Notes: generated from the letters alone by a model not told the origin. Positions 9,919 through 19,513 are shown, counted from the first letter of the stretch. The stretch: 64,000 nucleotides of DNA from Muricauda sp. SCSIO 65647 (GCF_021534965.1 NZ_CP091037.1:62001-126000); one strand, 5' to 3'. Translations and numbers: made by a program.

Positions 9919-10482
9919 ATGAGATTTCTAAAGAGAAACATTTCATTTCTCATTGTGTGTTTTTCAATTTCACTTTTGAGCGCACAGAATGAAATAATCC
10001 CTAGAGAGGGTTATTCGCCCCAAATTGGCATAATGGTAGATATGCTCGAAGAGCTAAAAGACCTCATTACAGCTGATGTGCAAGGTTTGAGCCAAGAGCA
10101 AACTGATTTCTTGTTCGATGACGAGGCCAATAGTATTGGTGCCATAATTATGCATATAGCTGCCACTGAATCTTACATTCAGGTGGAAACCTTGGAAGAA
10201 CGGGTTTGGACACCCGATGAAGCAGAATTTTTCGGAATTGCGGGAGGATTGAGTATGGAATCACGCGAGAAATTGAGAGGGAAACCAATATCTTATTATT
10301 TAGCTGTTTGGAATGAGGTCAGGAACAAAACCCTTGAAGGATTCAAAGCGAGAGATGATGTTTGGTTTGCCGCCAATATCGATGAGGGCATGAACAATCA
10401 TTGGGCATGGTTTCATATACTGAAACACACGGCCAATCATATGGGCCAAATTGCATTGGTCAAAAGTAGACTACCCAAATAA
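9919..10482 (+). CDS. Exported DinB-like (DUF664/DinB superfamily) protein
   Basis: 187 residues. Residues 1-23 are a signal peptide ending SLLSAQ, so the protein is exported. The rest has the DinB four-helix-bundle pattern: a first helix with MVDMLEELKDLI, a conserved histidine in GAIIMHIAATE, and a C-terminal HILKHTANHMGQI whose histidines usually bind a metal. DinB-like proteins are mostly metal-dependent thiol transferases or are of unknown function. A secreted version is common in Bacteroidota. It is followed after 34 bp by a small GIY-YIG-like gene, possibly in the same transcript. Confidence 0.8.
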   Translation: MRFLKRNISFLIVCFSISLLSAQNEIIPREGYSPQIGIMVDMLEELKDLITADVQGLSQEQTDFLFDDEANSIGAIIMHIAATESYIQVETLEERVWTPDEAEFFGIAGGLSMESREKLRGKPISYYLAVWNEVRNKTLEGFKARDDVWFAANIDEGMNNHWAWFHILKHTANHMGQIALVKSRLPK

Positions 10483-10516
10483 TTTTGTTTCAGGGAAAGA
10501 AAACCAACACAAAAGC

Positions 10517-10867
10517 ATGCCCAAAACCCAATACCGTGTTTATGTAGTGGAACTCAGTAAAAAGGTTTTTACCGAGCACCGCCGGTTTCGGGAAGCCAAT
10601 CCACAATTCAATGGTGTCTTGGAGTGTCTCTATGTGGGCATGACCAGCAAAACCCCCAAAGAACGTTTTTTGCAGCATAAAATGGGGTACACCAATAAAA
10701 GAGGGCACAATCTTTCATCGAGCATTGTTAGAAAATATGGTAGTTATCTACGCCCCAGTCTGTACAACCACATCGAACCGATGACCGATCGTGCAACAGC
10801 CCTAAAAATGGAAGAAAAACTGGCTATGGAACTAAGAAGAAAGCGATATGCGGTTTGGTACAACTGA
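10517..10867 (+). CDS. Small GIY-YIG-like protein
   Basis: 116 residues starting at the ATG of MPKTQYRVYVVEL. The pattern VYVVEL followed by ECLYVGMTSKTPKERFLQH resembles the GIY-YIG nuclease core, with VYV and YVG in place of GIY and YIG, an Arg in KERFLQH, and an acidic residue in TALKMEEKLAMELR as the possible metal ligand. It is a stand-alone domain with no DNA-binding partner. The family call is from motif shape and is moderate. It could be a structure-specific nuclease or an inactive relative. It stands 34 bp after the DinB-like gene. Confidence 0.6.
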   Translation: MPKTQYRVYVVELSKKVFTEHRRFREANPQFNGVLECLYVGMTSKTPKERFLQHKMGYTNKRGHNLSSSIVRKYGSYLRPSLYNHIEPMTDRATALKMEEKLAMELRRKRYAVWYN

Positions 10868-10960
10868 TAGAATGCCTTGCACATTTCTATTTCGATAAAT
10901 ACACCTTCCTTATGAAATACAGATAATAAAGTTCTTTTATACTGTCAATGAGAAGGATTC

Positions 10961-12241
10961 TCACTGGGCGCTTTTCTGTTCTGGGCCAACAAGATCAATT
11001 TCTTGTTGTTCATCTGCCAACCTTAATTCATTTATTTCCCCCAATCCTTCAAAATACCACTGAACGCCACCTATCTTGCCCAAATCAACGGTAAGTTCTT
11101 TCGAGTAGACTTCTTGTTGTTCAACAAATACCTTTAAAAACCCTTTGTTGACCCTCATGCGGCAATGGGTCCATTGATCGGTATCCCTACCGAACGCCGA
11201 AAAATCATGGTTCTTTCCAGAGACCATTCCTTTGTCGATAAAAAAGGACAAATCTCCCACACAGCCCGGTCTACTGAACGCCAGTGATATTACCTCTCTG
11301 GTACCCGTAATTGTCATTCTAACGTTATGGCAAATACTGCTTTCCATAGCCTTGGCCATTCTAAAGGAAGTGGTCAATTCAAAATCGCTACCATCTATAT
11401 CTGGTGCAGGTGATAAATGGGCCAAATAGAGTTTTCCATCATCCATTTCCTCGAGCTCATTTAGAATTTCTGGTGCAATGCCCACACTATTTCTATCATG
11501 TAGTTCGCCGGGTTTCAAATAAGATAGCTCCCCATTCCCCGATACCATTCCCTGCCAACCATCTGTGGGAATATAGAGATCGCGCTCTTCCAATATTTGC
11601 CCATCGGCAATAAGCTTTGCCAAAAAGTACCCAGGCCTGTAATAGGTAGAAGTGACCAGACCCTTTGCTTCTTTTAAGGGAATTTGCTTTCTGACATCCC
11701 AAGATTGTTGAATACTAATGGAGTCGTAGTCTAAATCTCCATAGTCATATCGGAAAATAACGGTGTTCGGATAACCAGTGGCAACTTTGTTCAATTCAAA
11801 CAAAACAGCTTTCGATGCCAATCGATTCTTACTTGGAGCTGTTTTTTCAATGGGTACTTTGCTTTGCGACCAAATCACAAAAGTCAACAGACCTAAACCT
11901 AGAGCCCCCAAGCCCCATTTCCAAAAATGTAATCGGGCCCCTTTTTTCTTTAAGGCTGTTTTCCCGCTCCCATATTCCCGTTGAAAATGTCGCCAGTTAT
12001 CAAATCCTATAAATTCTGAAAGAATATCAAATGTTGCTGCACTTGGGCTGGCAATGGTCGTTGTTCGCCCCCAGACCCGCTTTAATGTCGTCACGCTCAA
12101 TTGCTTTCCGGTAACGTCAAGAATTTTTTCACTTAGCTGGGTAAAATCCCTATGTGTCCAAGAGCTGCCAGAACCCCAACCCAAATGCTCCTCAATGCGC
12201 AAGATGAGGTATTTCTTCATTCGTGTAACGGACTTTTTCAT
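10961..12241 (-). CDS. Membrane protein with N-terminal HTH-like domain and C-terminal lectin-like domain
   Basis: About 426 residues. The first ~85 residues (LSEKILDVTGKQLSVTTLKR, then RVWGR and a WRHFQREYG end) match a Bacteroidota-specific N-terminal domain that looks like a helix-turn-helix. One membrane helix follows (about 115-135, WKWGLGALGLGLLTFVIW). The outer part ends in a beta-rich region that resembles a concanavalin/LamG fold. So it may be a one-component transmembrane sensor. Start at 12241 (MKKSVTRM) or 12220 (MKKYLILR). It is divergent from a gene for a secreted protein with a similar fold. Function is not known; the architecture is what is seen. Confidence 0.6.
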   Translation of the reverse strand: MKKSVTRMKKYLILRIEEHLGWGSGSSWTHRDFTQLSEKILDVTGKQLSVTTLKRVWGRTTTIASPSAATFDILSEFIGFDNWRHFQREYGSGKTALKKKGARLHFWKWGLGALGLGLLTFVIWSQSKVPIEKTAPSKNRLASKAVLFELNKVATGYPNTVIFRYDYGDLDYDSISIQQSWDVRKQIPLKEAKGLVTSTYYRPGYFLAKLIADGQILEERDLYIPTDGWQGMVSGNGELSYLKPGELHDRNSVGIAPEILNELEEMDDGKLYLAHLSPAPDIDGSDFELTTSFRMAKAMESSICHNVRMTITGTREVISLAFSRPGCVGDLSFFIDKGMVSGKNHDFSAFGRDTDQWTHCRMRVNKGFLKVFVEQQEVYSKELTVDLGKIGGVQWYFEGLGEINELRLADEQQEIDLVGPEQKSAQ

Positions 12242-12372
12242 AAAATTACAACGCCTATGGAACAACCCATCCATTGAACAGGATTAAACCAAATTGAACA
12301 ACTCATTTGACCAGATCAAAAATTCTATGGAATACTTTTAGTCTTATGAAATTAAGTTTTAAATCCTAAAAG

Positions 12373-13536
12373 ATGAAATGTATCACTAGAAAAGTCTTGG
12401 TCATAATCTGTATTGTTTTTGCGATGAAAAGCAATGCACAACAAAAGAAAATAAATGTCCCCATGAAAGCAGGGGCATGGGAGCACAATGCAGATAATGT
12501 TGAATTCATAACCTATAAAAATGTCGACGCTGTCCGCCCGAAAACCGATTCAGGGATAAATATTATGCTAAAAGATTATGAGTTTACCGATGGAACCATT
12601 GAATATGATGTGGAATTCACGGGAAGAGGATTTCCCGGTATTGGTTTTCGTTCATCCAATGATCAAAAAAATACAGAACTGTTCTATATACGCTACTTCG
12701 GCACGGTAGATCCGTTGAGCCGTTACACCATGCAATATGCCACGGTGATCGATGGCGTAAACATGTGGGACATGACCGACGATTACCAAGCTGCCGCAGC
12801 GATTTACGACCAAAGGTGGAACCATGTGAAATTGGTCATAAGCGAAAAACAAATGAAGGTATATGTGAATGATATGAACAAGGTGGCCCTATATGTGCCC
12901 TGTTTCGAGGGTAGCCGAAAATCAGGAAGTATTTACCTGACCGGTAGCGTCATTTATGCCAACCTGACCATTACACCTAACGCAACCGAAGATTTACCCA
13001 AGGTAGAAGGCTATGACCCTGCTTATAGTGATACCCGTTATTTAAAAAATTGGTCTGTTTCGGCCCCTGTTGACCTCCCTTTCAATGTAGATATCATGAA
13101 AGGTATACCTAGAAACCCAGGGGTGGTGATAGACAGTACGTTACTCGATGATTCTAGTTGGAAACCAATAACGGCTGAGCGCCGTGGCATGGTCAATCTC
13201 ACAAGATTGTACGGCGCCACAGAAAATGGCAAGCGACGTTTGGTATGGTTGAAAACGAACATCAAATCTGAAATAGACCAAATACGCCGTTTAAAACTCG
13301 GGTTCAGTGACGAGATATGGGTGCTCATTGACGGCCAGCCCCTTTACATCGACAAGAATTATTACGGTTCACCAGGTATGAAGCAACCCAGAGGGAGATG
13401 TACCATAGATAACAGCGAAATCATGCTGCCCCTAAAAAAAGGTGATAACGAACTTTTGCTTGGGGTCGCCCATTACTTCTTTGGCTGGGGCATTGTCGCA
13501 CGTTTAGATGCCACTGACAATCTAAAGCTTGAATAA
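12373..13536 (+). CDS. Secreted concanavalin/LamG-like domain protein
   Basis: 387 residues with a signal peptide (MKCITRKVLVIICIVFAMKSNAQ). Residues ~35-200 look like a single LamG/DUF1080-type jelly roll: DGTIEYDVEFTGRGFPGIGF, a following ELFYIRYFG strand, and WNHVKLVISEKQMKVYVND. A second beta-rich domain (about 215-387) ends with KGDNELLLGVAHYFFGWG, which resembles carbohydrate-binding jelly rolls of glycosidases, but no catalytic domain is recognisable. Divergent from the HTH-like/membrane gene, suggesting that the two act together, perhaps in polysaccharide sensing or binding (inference). Confidence 0.65.
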   Translation: MKCITRKVLVIICIVFAMKSNAQQKKINVPMKAGAWEHNADNVEFITYKNVDAVRPKTDSGINIMLKDYEFTDGTIEYDVEFTGRGFPGIGFRSSNDQKNTELFYIRYFGTVDPLSRYTMQYATVIDGVNMWDMTDDYQAAAAIYDQRWNHVKLVISEKQMKVYVNDMNKVALYVPCFEGSRKSGSIYLTGSVIYANLTITPNATEDLPKVEGYDPAYSDTRYLKNWSVSAPVDLPFNVDIMKGIPRNPGVVIDSTLLDDSSWKPITAERRGMVNLTRLYGATENGKRRLVWLKTNIKSEIDQIRRLKLGFSDEIWVLIDGQPLYIDKNYYGSPGMKQPRGRCTIDNSEIMLPLKKGDNELLLGVAHYFFGWGIVARLDATDNLKLE

Positions 13537-13568
13537 AGATCAATGGCAAACCAAAGGCGGAAGATGGT

Positions 13569-16421
13569 CTACTTGCTCAGATACATCTTCCGTCTTGAAT
13601 ACAGGTTATAGAAATCATCATCTTTCAAACTATCTATGAAGAGGATGCTTTCACCAGTACTCTTCATTTCTGGCCCCAAATTCTTGTTTACATTGGGGAA
13701 TTTATTGAAAGAAAAAACGGGTTGTTTGATGGCGTAACCATCCAAGTGTGGATTAAAATCAAAATCCTTGATTTTCTTTTCACCCAACATCACTTTGGTG
13801 GCATAGTTCACATAAGGCTCTCCGTAGGCTTTTGCGATAAAGGGCACGGTACGGGAGGCACGTGGATTTGCTTCGATGATAAACACGGTATCGTCTTTGA
13901 TGGCGAACTGAATATTGATGAGCCCCACCGTGTTCAGCGCAAGGGCTATCTTTTTGGTATGGTCTTTTATCTGCTGTATCACAAATTCGCCCAAATTGAA
14001 CGGTGGCAAGGTAGCATTTGAATCACCTGAATGAATACCACAAGGCTCTATATGCTCCATGATGCCAATGATATAAATTTCTTCCCCATCACAGATGGCA
14101 TCGGCCTCTGCTTCAATGGCACCATCTAAATAATGATCTAGCAACAATTTGTTATTGGGAATCTTTCGGAGCAAATCAACCACATGGGCTTCAAGATCTT
14201 TTTTATTGATGACAATTTTCATTCCCTGTCCGCCCAATACATAAGAAGGCCTGACCAACAACGGAAAACCGAGTTCGTCGGCCAATTGCAGTGCCTCATC
14301 GGCACTTTCAGCGGTTCCGAAACGTGGATAGGGAATATCGTTTTCTTTCAGCAGGGTGGAAAAGCTTCCACGATCTTCTGCCAAATCCAACGACTGAAAA
14401 CTGGTACCGATGATCTTGATGCCATATTTGTCAAGCTTTTCGGCCAGTTTCAAAGCGGTCTGACCACCTAACTGAACAATGATTCCCTCAGGTTTTTCGT
14501 GAAGAATGATATCGTAGATATGTTCCCAAAAAACAGGTTCAAAATATAGTTTGTCGGCCGTATCAAAATCGGTTGAGACCGTTTCGGGGTTACAGTTTAT
14601 CATTATGGTCTCATAACCACATTCAGCAGCTGCCAACACACCGTGCACGCAACAGTAATCAAACTCGATGCCCTGCCCTATGCGGTTGGGACCAGAACCC
14701 AGTACCACGATTTTCTTTCTGTTTGAAACCTCACTGTCGTTGGCCACGTAACGTTTACCGTCAGCTGTCTCGATTTCTTCTTCAAAAGTGGAGTAATAAT
14801 AAGGTGTCATCGCCTTGAACTCGGCTGCACAGGTATCGACCAATTTGTACACCCGATTGATGTTCAGCTCCATTCGTTTTTTGTGCACCTCGCTTTCCCA
14901 ACAATCCAACATATGGGCGATCTGCCGATCGGCAAAGCCTTTTTGTTTGGCCTCAAGCAACAGGGCTTTGGGCAGCGTGGCAATGGTATAGGTCGAAATC
15001 TCTTGCTCTAACAGGTGCAGTTCTTCATATTGTCGCAAGAACCACATATCGATTTTGGTAATCTCATGTATACGGTTCAATGGAATACCCAATTGTACGG
15101 CATCATAAATGACAAATACACGATCCCAACTCGGTACGGTCAATTTTTGGATGATGGTCTCATAATCTTTGTAGCCCTTGCCATCGGCACCCAATCCGTT
15201 TCTTTTGATCTCAAGTGATTGTGTGGCCTTGTGCAGGGCTTCTTGAAATGAACGGCCAATGCCCATTACCTCGCCCACTGATTTCATTTGTAGGCCCAAG
15301 GTACGGTCAGAGCCTTCAAACTTATCGAAATTCCAACGGGGTATTTTTACGATTACATAATCCAATGTCGGCTCGAAAAGTGCCGATGTAGATTTGGTGA
15401 TTTGATTGTCAAGTTCATCAAGCGAATACCCTATGGCAAGTTTGGCCGCTATTTTGGCGATAGGATACCCGGTTGCCTTTGAGGCCAAAGCCGATGATCG
15501 CGATACCCTCGGATTGATCTCTATGGCAATAATGTCTTCTTTCTCATCTGGACTCACGGCAAACTGTACATTACAGCCGCCCGCAAAATCACCGATACTG
15601 CGCATCATATGTATGGCCATATCACGCATACGCTGAAATGTGCGGTCAGAAAGGGTCATCGCAGGAGCTACCGTAATGGAATCGCCCGTATGGATGCCCA
15701 TGGGATCCATGTTCTCGATGGTACAGATAATGACCACGTTGTCGTTCTTGTCGCGCAACAACTCCAATTCATATTCTTTCCAACCCATCAAAGCCTTATC
15801 GATCATCACCTCGTGGATAGGGGAAACTTCCAATGCATGGCTCAACTGGTTGTCAAATCTTTCTGGATCGTATACGATCGAGGCACCTGCGCCCCCAAGA
15901 GTGAATGAAGCGCGTATTACCAATGGAAAGCCAAATTCTTGGGCGATTTCCTTTCCTTTCAAAAAAGAGGTCGCCGAGGCCTGTGGCGGCATACCGATCC
16001 CTATTTTCAACATCAATTCCCTGAACTTCTCCCTATCTTCCGTGATGTTGATGGCATCGATATCGACACCGATGATCTCAACCTCAAAATCTTCCCAAAT
16101 ACCTTTTTCATCGGCCTCGATACAAAGGTTCAGTGCCGTTTGCCCGCCCATGGTCGGCAAAACCGCATCGATGTTCGGGTGTTTCTTAAGAATCTCAATG
16201 ATCGATTTGGTGTTCAACGGTTTTAGATACACATGATCGGCCATCGTGGGATCCGTCATGATCGTGGCAGGATTGCTATTGATCAAAACCGTTTCGATAC
16301 CGTCTTCGCGCAAAGAACGAAGTGCTTGTGATCCTGAATAATCGAATTCGCATGCCTGACCGATAATGATTGGGCCAGAACCAATGATCAATATTGATTT
16401 GAGATCGTCTCTTTTGGGCAT
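13569..16421 (-). CDS. carB: Carbamoyl-phosphate synthase large subunit, short form
   Basis: 950 residues. Makes carbamoyl phosphate from bicarbonate, ammonia (from CarA) and 2 ATP for arginine and pyrimidine synthesis. Two tandem ATP-grasp halves are present, starting at IGSGPIIIGQACEFDYSG (about 12-29) and at LGSGPNRIGQGIEFDY (about 570-585). Each includes a GGQTAL motif. The protein stops shortly after the second synthetase half (SLKDDDFYNLYSRRK), so it lacks the ~120-residue methylglyoxal-synthase-like allosteric domain of the ~1070-residue E. coli enzyme. From memory this length is usual in Flavobacteriia, so it is not a local truncation. carA is not in the window. Confidence 0.96.
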   Translation of the reverse strand: MPKRDDLKSILIIGSGPIIIGQACEFDYSGSQALRSLREDGIETVLINSNPATIMTDPTMADHVYLKPLNTKSIIEILKKHPNIDAVLPTMGGQTALNLCIEADEKGIWEDFEVEIIGVDIDAINITEDREKFRELMLKIGIGMPPQASATSFLKGKEIAQEFGFPLVIRASFTLGGAGASIVYDPERFDNQLSHALEVSPIHEVMIDKALMGWKEYELELLRDKNDNVVIICTIENMDPMGIHTGDSITVAPAMTLSDRTFQRMRDMAIHMMRSIGDFAGGCNVQFAVSPDEKEDIIAIEINPRVSRSSALASKATGYPIAKIAAKLAIGYSLDELDNQITKSTSALFEPTLDYVIVKIPRWNFDKFEGSDRTLGLQMKSVGEVMGIGRSFQEALHKATQSLEIKRNGLGADGKGYKDYETIIQKLTVPSWDRVFVIYDAVQLGIPLNRIHEITKIDMWFLRQYEELHLLEQEISTYTIATLPKALLLEAKQKGFADRQIAHMLDCWESEVHKKRMELNINRVYKLVDTCAAEFKAMTPYYYSTFEEEIETADGKRYVANDSEVSNRKKIVVLGSGPNRIGQGIEFDYCCVHGVLAAAECGYETIMINCNPETVSTDFDTADKLYFEPVFWEHIYDIILHEKPEGIIVQLGGQTALKLAEKLDKYGIKIIGTSFQSLDLAEDRGSFSTLLKENDIPYPRFGTAESADEALQLADELGFPLLVRPSYVLGGQGMKIVINKKDLEAHVVDLLRKIPNNKLLLDHYLDGAIEAEADAICDGEEIYIIGIMEHIEPCGIHSGDSNATLPPFNLGEFVIQQIKDHTKKIALALNTVGLINIQFAIKDDTVFIIEANPRASRTVPFIAKAYGEPYVNYATKVMLGEKKIKDFDFNPHLDGYAIKQPVFSFNKFPNVNKNLGPEMKSTGESILFIDSLKDDDFYNLYSRRKMYLSK

Positions 16422-16465
16422 TTTGTCAGTTGATTTTTCTTCAAACGTTAAAACTAGGTCAAAAA

Positions 16466-16495
16466 AAAGGTGCTAAACAAAAAAGTAGCACCTTT
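16466..16495 (-). terminator. Rho-independent terminator after rpmH
   Basis: A 10-bp perfect stem (AAAGGTGCTA / TAGCACCTTT) with a 10-nt loop. Read on the minus strand it is followed by a run of eight T. It lies between rpmH and carB, so it ends the rpmH transcript before carB. Confidence 0.88.
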
Positions 16496-16519
16496 CAATT
16501 AAAAGTTATTGACAGTCAT

Positions 16520-16678
16520 TTATTTCTTATGTCTTGGCTCAGATGAAACAGACAATTTCTTTCTTCCTTTGGCCCTTCTTCGGGCAAGAACCTTACGACC
16601 ACTGGCCGTTGCCATGCGCTCTCTGAAGCCATGCTTGTTTCTTCTCTTCCGTTTCGATGGCTGATACGTTCTTTTCAT
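16520..16678 (-). CDS. rpmH: 50S ribosomal protein L34
   Basis: 52-residue, very basic protein that starts [20 protein letters not shown] and continues with [20 protein letters not shown], the universal L34 pattern. The C-terminal tail [13 protein letters not shown] is typical of Flavobacteriia. It is too short for a 60-residue ORF cutoff but is certain. It stands alone with its own terminator instead of next to rnpA and dnaA, which is common in Bacteroidota. Confidence 0.97.
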   Translation of the reverse strand: MKRTYQPSKRKRRNKHGFRERMATASGRKVLARRRAKGRKKLSVSSEPRHKK

Positions 16679-16863
16679 CAGTGAAATTTTTTATGGATTC
16701 AGGATAGTTCTACGACTACCCAAAAAATTCTGGGCGCAAATATACAAAGAGTTTTTACTTCGGCAAATGGGTTCAAGAAATTATTCCCCAAGTTTTTGTT
16801 ACTTTTGTTGGCCCGAAAAAATGATGTCTCGACTAGACAGAAATTTCATAAAAGCGACCATAA

Positions 16864-17379
16864 ATGTTCCATAAAAATATAAAAATCGTCATAGCGGCCT
16901 TGATCGTGGGGTATGCAGGGTATCAGTTTGCCGAGGGTTACATTGGCAACGGTATTTTTTTGATTCTGCTCTCATTGGTCTTTATTTTTCTCTATTTCCG
17001 CAATGAGTTCATTTTGATGGCTTTCTTAAGAATGCGCAAACAAGATATGGAGGGCACCCAAAGATGGCTTTCAAGAATCAAAAATCCAGAAGCGGCATTG
17101 GTCAAAAAGCAGCAGGGCTACTATAACTACTTGCACGGTATCATCTATTCACAAAAAAATCTGACGCAAGCGGAAAAGTATTTTAGGAAAGCGCTGAAAT
17201 TAGGTCTCAATATGGATTATGATGTGGCCATGGCCAAATTGAGCCTGGCGGGCATAGCGATGCAGAAAAGAAGAAAACGTGAGGCCACTACCCTACTTCA
17301 AGAAGCCAAAAAGTTGGATAAGAACAACATGCTGACCGAGCAGATCAAAATGATGCAGCAGCAGATGAAACGTATTTAG
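16864..17379 (+). CDS. Membrane-anchored TPR-like protein
   Basis: 171 residues. Two hydrophobic segments near the N-terminus (about 7-25 and 30-50) anchor it in the membrane. The remaining 110 residues are helical and fit two to three tetratricopeptide repeats, with LTQAEKYFRKALKLGL the clearest. TPRs bind other proteins; the partner is unknown. The gene is isolated and converges with the lytic transglycosylase gene, the stops being 2 bp apart. Confidence 0.75.
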   Translation: MFHKNIKIVIAALIVGYAGYQFAEGYIGNGIFLILLSLVFIFLYFRNEFILMAFLRMRKQDMEGTQRWLSRIKNPEAALVKKQQGYYNYLHGIIYSQKNLTQAEKYFRKALKLGLNMDYDVAMAKLSLAGIAMQKRRKREATTLLQEAKKLDKNNMLTEQIKMMQQQMKRI

Positions 17380-17381
17380 CC

Positions 17382-18335
17382 TTATTTGCTCTCTCGGTAA
17401 TATCCCTTATTCGGAATCTCTATCACGTACATTTTGCCAGAACCATTGTTCAAATGTGGTTCTCGTAGCCAAGGATTGTGACGCTTCAGCACCTTGTAGC
17501 TGATTTCATAAAGGGATGCAAAATCTGCCCAGCTCGATACCACAGTATCAACCTCTACCGAAAATGTGGGCACTGCTTCATAGAGATCCTTCTTCTCCAA
17601 TTCAAAGCCATATTTTTCCGGTTGTGACAAAATCTCTTTGATGGCCATGATCCGAAACACATAACGCCCGGTTTCTTCACCCAATAGCAGATCATAATAA
17701 TCATCGACCTTTTGAATGTTCATATACTTTTGAATTCCGGCTGGTCCTGCATTGTATGCTGCAGCGGTAAGTGTCCAAGTGCCAAAGCGGTCTTTCCACT
17801 TTTTGAGGTAATCGCAGGCCACTTGGGTCGCTTTTTCAACATGGTAGCGTTCATCAACATTGCTATTGACCTCTAAACCGTATTCTCTGCCAGTCGTTTT
17901 CAATATCTGCCAAAAACCTGTGGCACCGGCAGGCGAAACCACGTTTTGCAGACCACTTTCGGCAACCGCCAAATATTTGAAATCATCTGGGATTCCGTTT
18001 TTGGCCAAGATGGGCTCAATGATGGGGAAATACTTGTTGGCCCGTTTCATCAACAATAGGGCATTTGATTGCCAGTAGGTATTGACCAAAAACTCTCGGT
18101 CGACACGTTCCATGATTTCAGGATCATCAAGCGGTACCTGTTCACCTGCAAAATTGAGGTCTTCAGGAATATCGATAGCACTGATACGGTAACCATCACT
18201 GACATGTTTATCGATTTCCCCTTCTGTCTGTTTTTTGGTCTCTTTCGTCTCTGGAGTACTTTGAACGGCATAGATCAGACTTCCTACCACAAAAAGTGCC
18301 CCGATCACGGCCAATATGTTTTTGAGATGTTTCAT
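17382..18335 (-). CDS. Membrane-bound lytic transglycosylase (SLT family, MltD-like)
   Basis: 317 residues from the ATG of MKHLKNILAVIG. An N-terminal membrane helix (about 5-24) is followed by a linker and a family-1 lytic transglycosylase domain. The catalytic Glu is in AVAESGLQ (E126), then AGATGFWQI and TLTAAAYNAG, the three classical motifs. It cleaves the MurNAc-GlcNAc bond of peptidoglycan with 1,6-anhydro product. No LysM repeats are seen, though the C-terminal ~60 residues (WADFASLYEISYKVLKRHNP...) have a LysM-like pattern. It lies 41 bp downstream of the alpha/beta hydrolase gene on the same strand. Confidence 0.9.
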   Translation of the reverse strand: MKHLKNILAVIGALFVVGSLIYAVQSTPETKETKKQTEGEIDKHVSDGYRISAIDIPEDLNFAGEQVPLDDPEIMERVDREFLVNTYWQSNALLLMKRANKYFPIIEPILAKNGIPDDFKYLAVAESGLQNVVSPAGATGFWQILKTTGREYGLEVNSNVDERYHVEKATQVACDYLKKWKDRFGTWTLTAAAYNAGPAGIQKYMNIQKVDDYYDLLLGEETGRYVFRIMAIKEILSQPEKYGFELEKKDLYEAVPTFSVEVDTVVSSWADFASLYEISYKVLKRHNPWLREPHLNNGSGKMYVIEIPNKGYYRESK

Positions 18336-18375
18336 GTTTGTTTGATAATTATACTGCAAGTTACTATTTAGAACT

Positions 18376-19041
18376 CTATGATTCCAAAATAATTGTGGGC
18401 AGGTGCTCGTTGAACCACTTTGCCCTGTGAATGATCATCGTATGCGTGCCATTTTTCACGGTGATACAATCTTTGATGTTCGAAATGGGAAATACCGCAT
18501 CTTTCTCCCCATGAATATGAATCAGGTTATCAGGTGGTCTTTCCTGTTTCCAATTCACAATTTTATCAATTGACCAATCGATATAATGCTTGTCTCTTAT
18601 CGAGAGGTACTGCTCATAAAGTTCCAATCGCTTTGTCACCGTTTCACCAAAGGCATATTTTGCCAGTAGCTCAACGTTGTTCACCATACCGGTCGGCAAC
18701 AGTTTATGTGCCTTGGTGTACTTTGCGAAAAGCATTCGTTTTGGTAATTCTTTATGGCTCTTGACCGTTGAAATAACAATTACTTTTCTGGTGGATATAT
18801 AATTCGCCATCTCTTGTACCAAAAGCCCCCCGAACGATACTCCTATCAAAACAACGTTGTCATGACGGATCGATCGGCACATTTTTTTGGCATACGCTTC
18901 AAAGGTCATTCCCTTTTCAGGTACGAACCATGAAAGCCGTTGTACCTCAAACTTTTTATCCGATAATCCAATACCGTCAAATATCGATGGGCTGGCCGCC
19001 ATACCGGGCATAAAATAAACAGGAATCTTATCGGCCTTCAT
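18376..19041 (-). CDS. Alpha/beta hydrolase
   Basis: 221 residues with the alpha/beta hydrolase pattern: oxyanion-region FMPGMAAS near residue 10, nucleophile elbow GVSFGG with Ser69, a C-terminal acid in HGEKDAVFP and a His in GTHTMIIHRA. No signal peptide, so cytosolic. The substrate cannot be inferred. It is upstream of the lytic transglycosylase gene in the same direction and may share a transcript with it. Confidence 0.82.
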   Translation of the reverse strand: MKADKIPVYFMPGMAASPSIFDGIGLSDKKFEVQRLSWFVPEKGMTFEAYAKKMCRSIRHDNVVLIGVSFGGLLVQEMANYISTRKVIVISTVKSHKELPKRMLFAKYTKAHKLLPTGMVNNVELLAKYAFGETVTKRLELYEQYLSIRDKHYIDWSIDKIVNWKQERPPDNLIHIHGEKDAVFPISNIKDCITVKNGTHTMIIHRAKWFNEHLPTIILES

Positions 19042-19214
19042 ATTCTGCTTATGGTCGATTAAAAATAGGATATTCGGTATATTTTAACTACTTTTGTGTC
19101 AGATTTGTAACGGGCCTAACCCTCTGCACAAATCACCCTGCCATATAAAATCAAAAAATTACGAGCTAGGACATCGTAATTTTTTTATCTGGTGCCAAAA
19201 TTAAACTAAACTAT

Positions 19215-19508
19215 ATGATTGAAATGGAAATTAAGGACAATAGTTTCTTGCGCCAATTTGAAACTAAAGTCGATGGACATCTTGCCAAAATCGAGTATTC
19301 ATCACAAGAGCGTAAGATCTTTTTGACCAAGCTGGTAATACCAGAAGAAATTTCTAAAGAAGGCTTTAAAGAAGCTTTCATCAAAGAAGTACTCCACCAC
19401 ATTCAAGAGCAAAATCAAAGGGTGGTACCAACAAGCCCACACATTGCGGGCTTTTTGCGAAAAAACCGACAGTATAAAGAAATGCTCCCGGTTGGAATAC
19501 GAATCTAA
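19215..19508 (+). CDS. YjdJ-type GNAT-like N-acetyltransferase (short)
   Basis: 97 residues. The order of segments (a short strand FETKVDGHLAKIEY, then LTKLVIPEEI, helix EAFIKEVLHHIQEQ, and RVVPTSPHIAGFLRKNRQYKEML) matches the short YjdJ/Gcn5-related acetyltransferase fold, which ends with a 'P.CP....F....P.Y..L' motif. Here the Cys of that motif is Ser. The acetyl-CoA loop is weak, so activity is uncertain. It is followed at once by a bidirectional terminator. Confidence 0.65.
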   Translation: MIEMEIKDNSFLRQFETKVDGHLAKIEYSSQERKIFLTKLVIPEEISKEGFKEAFIKEVLHHIQEQNQRVVPTSPHIAGFLRKNRQYKEMLPVGIRI

Positions 19509-19513
19509 AAAAC

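Noticed and set aside
13569-16421. CarB truncated by a frameshift
   Set aside because: The frame ends cleanly after a normal synthetase end, and short CarB is usual for the class.
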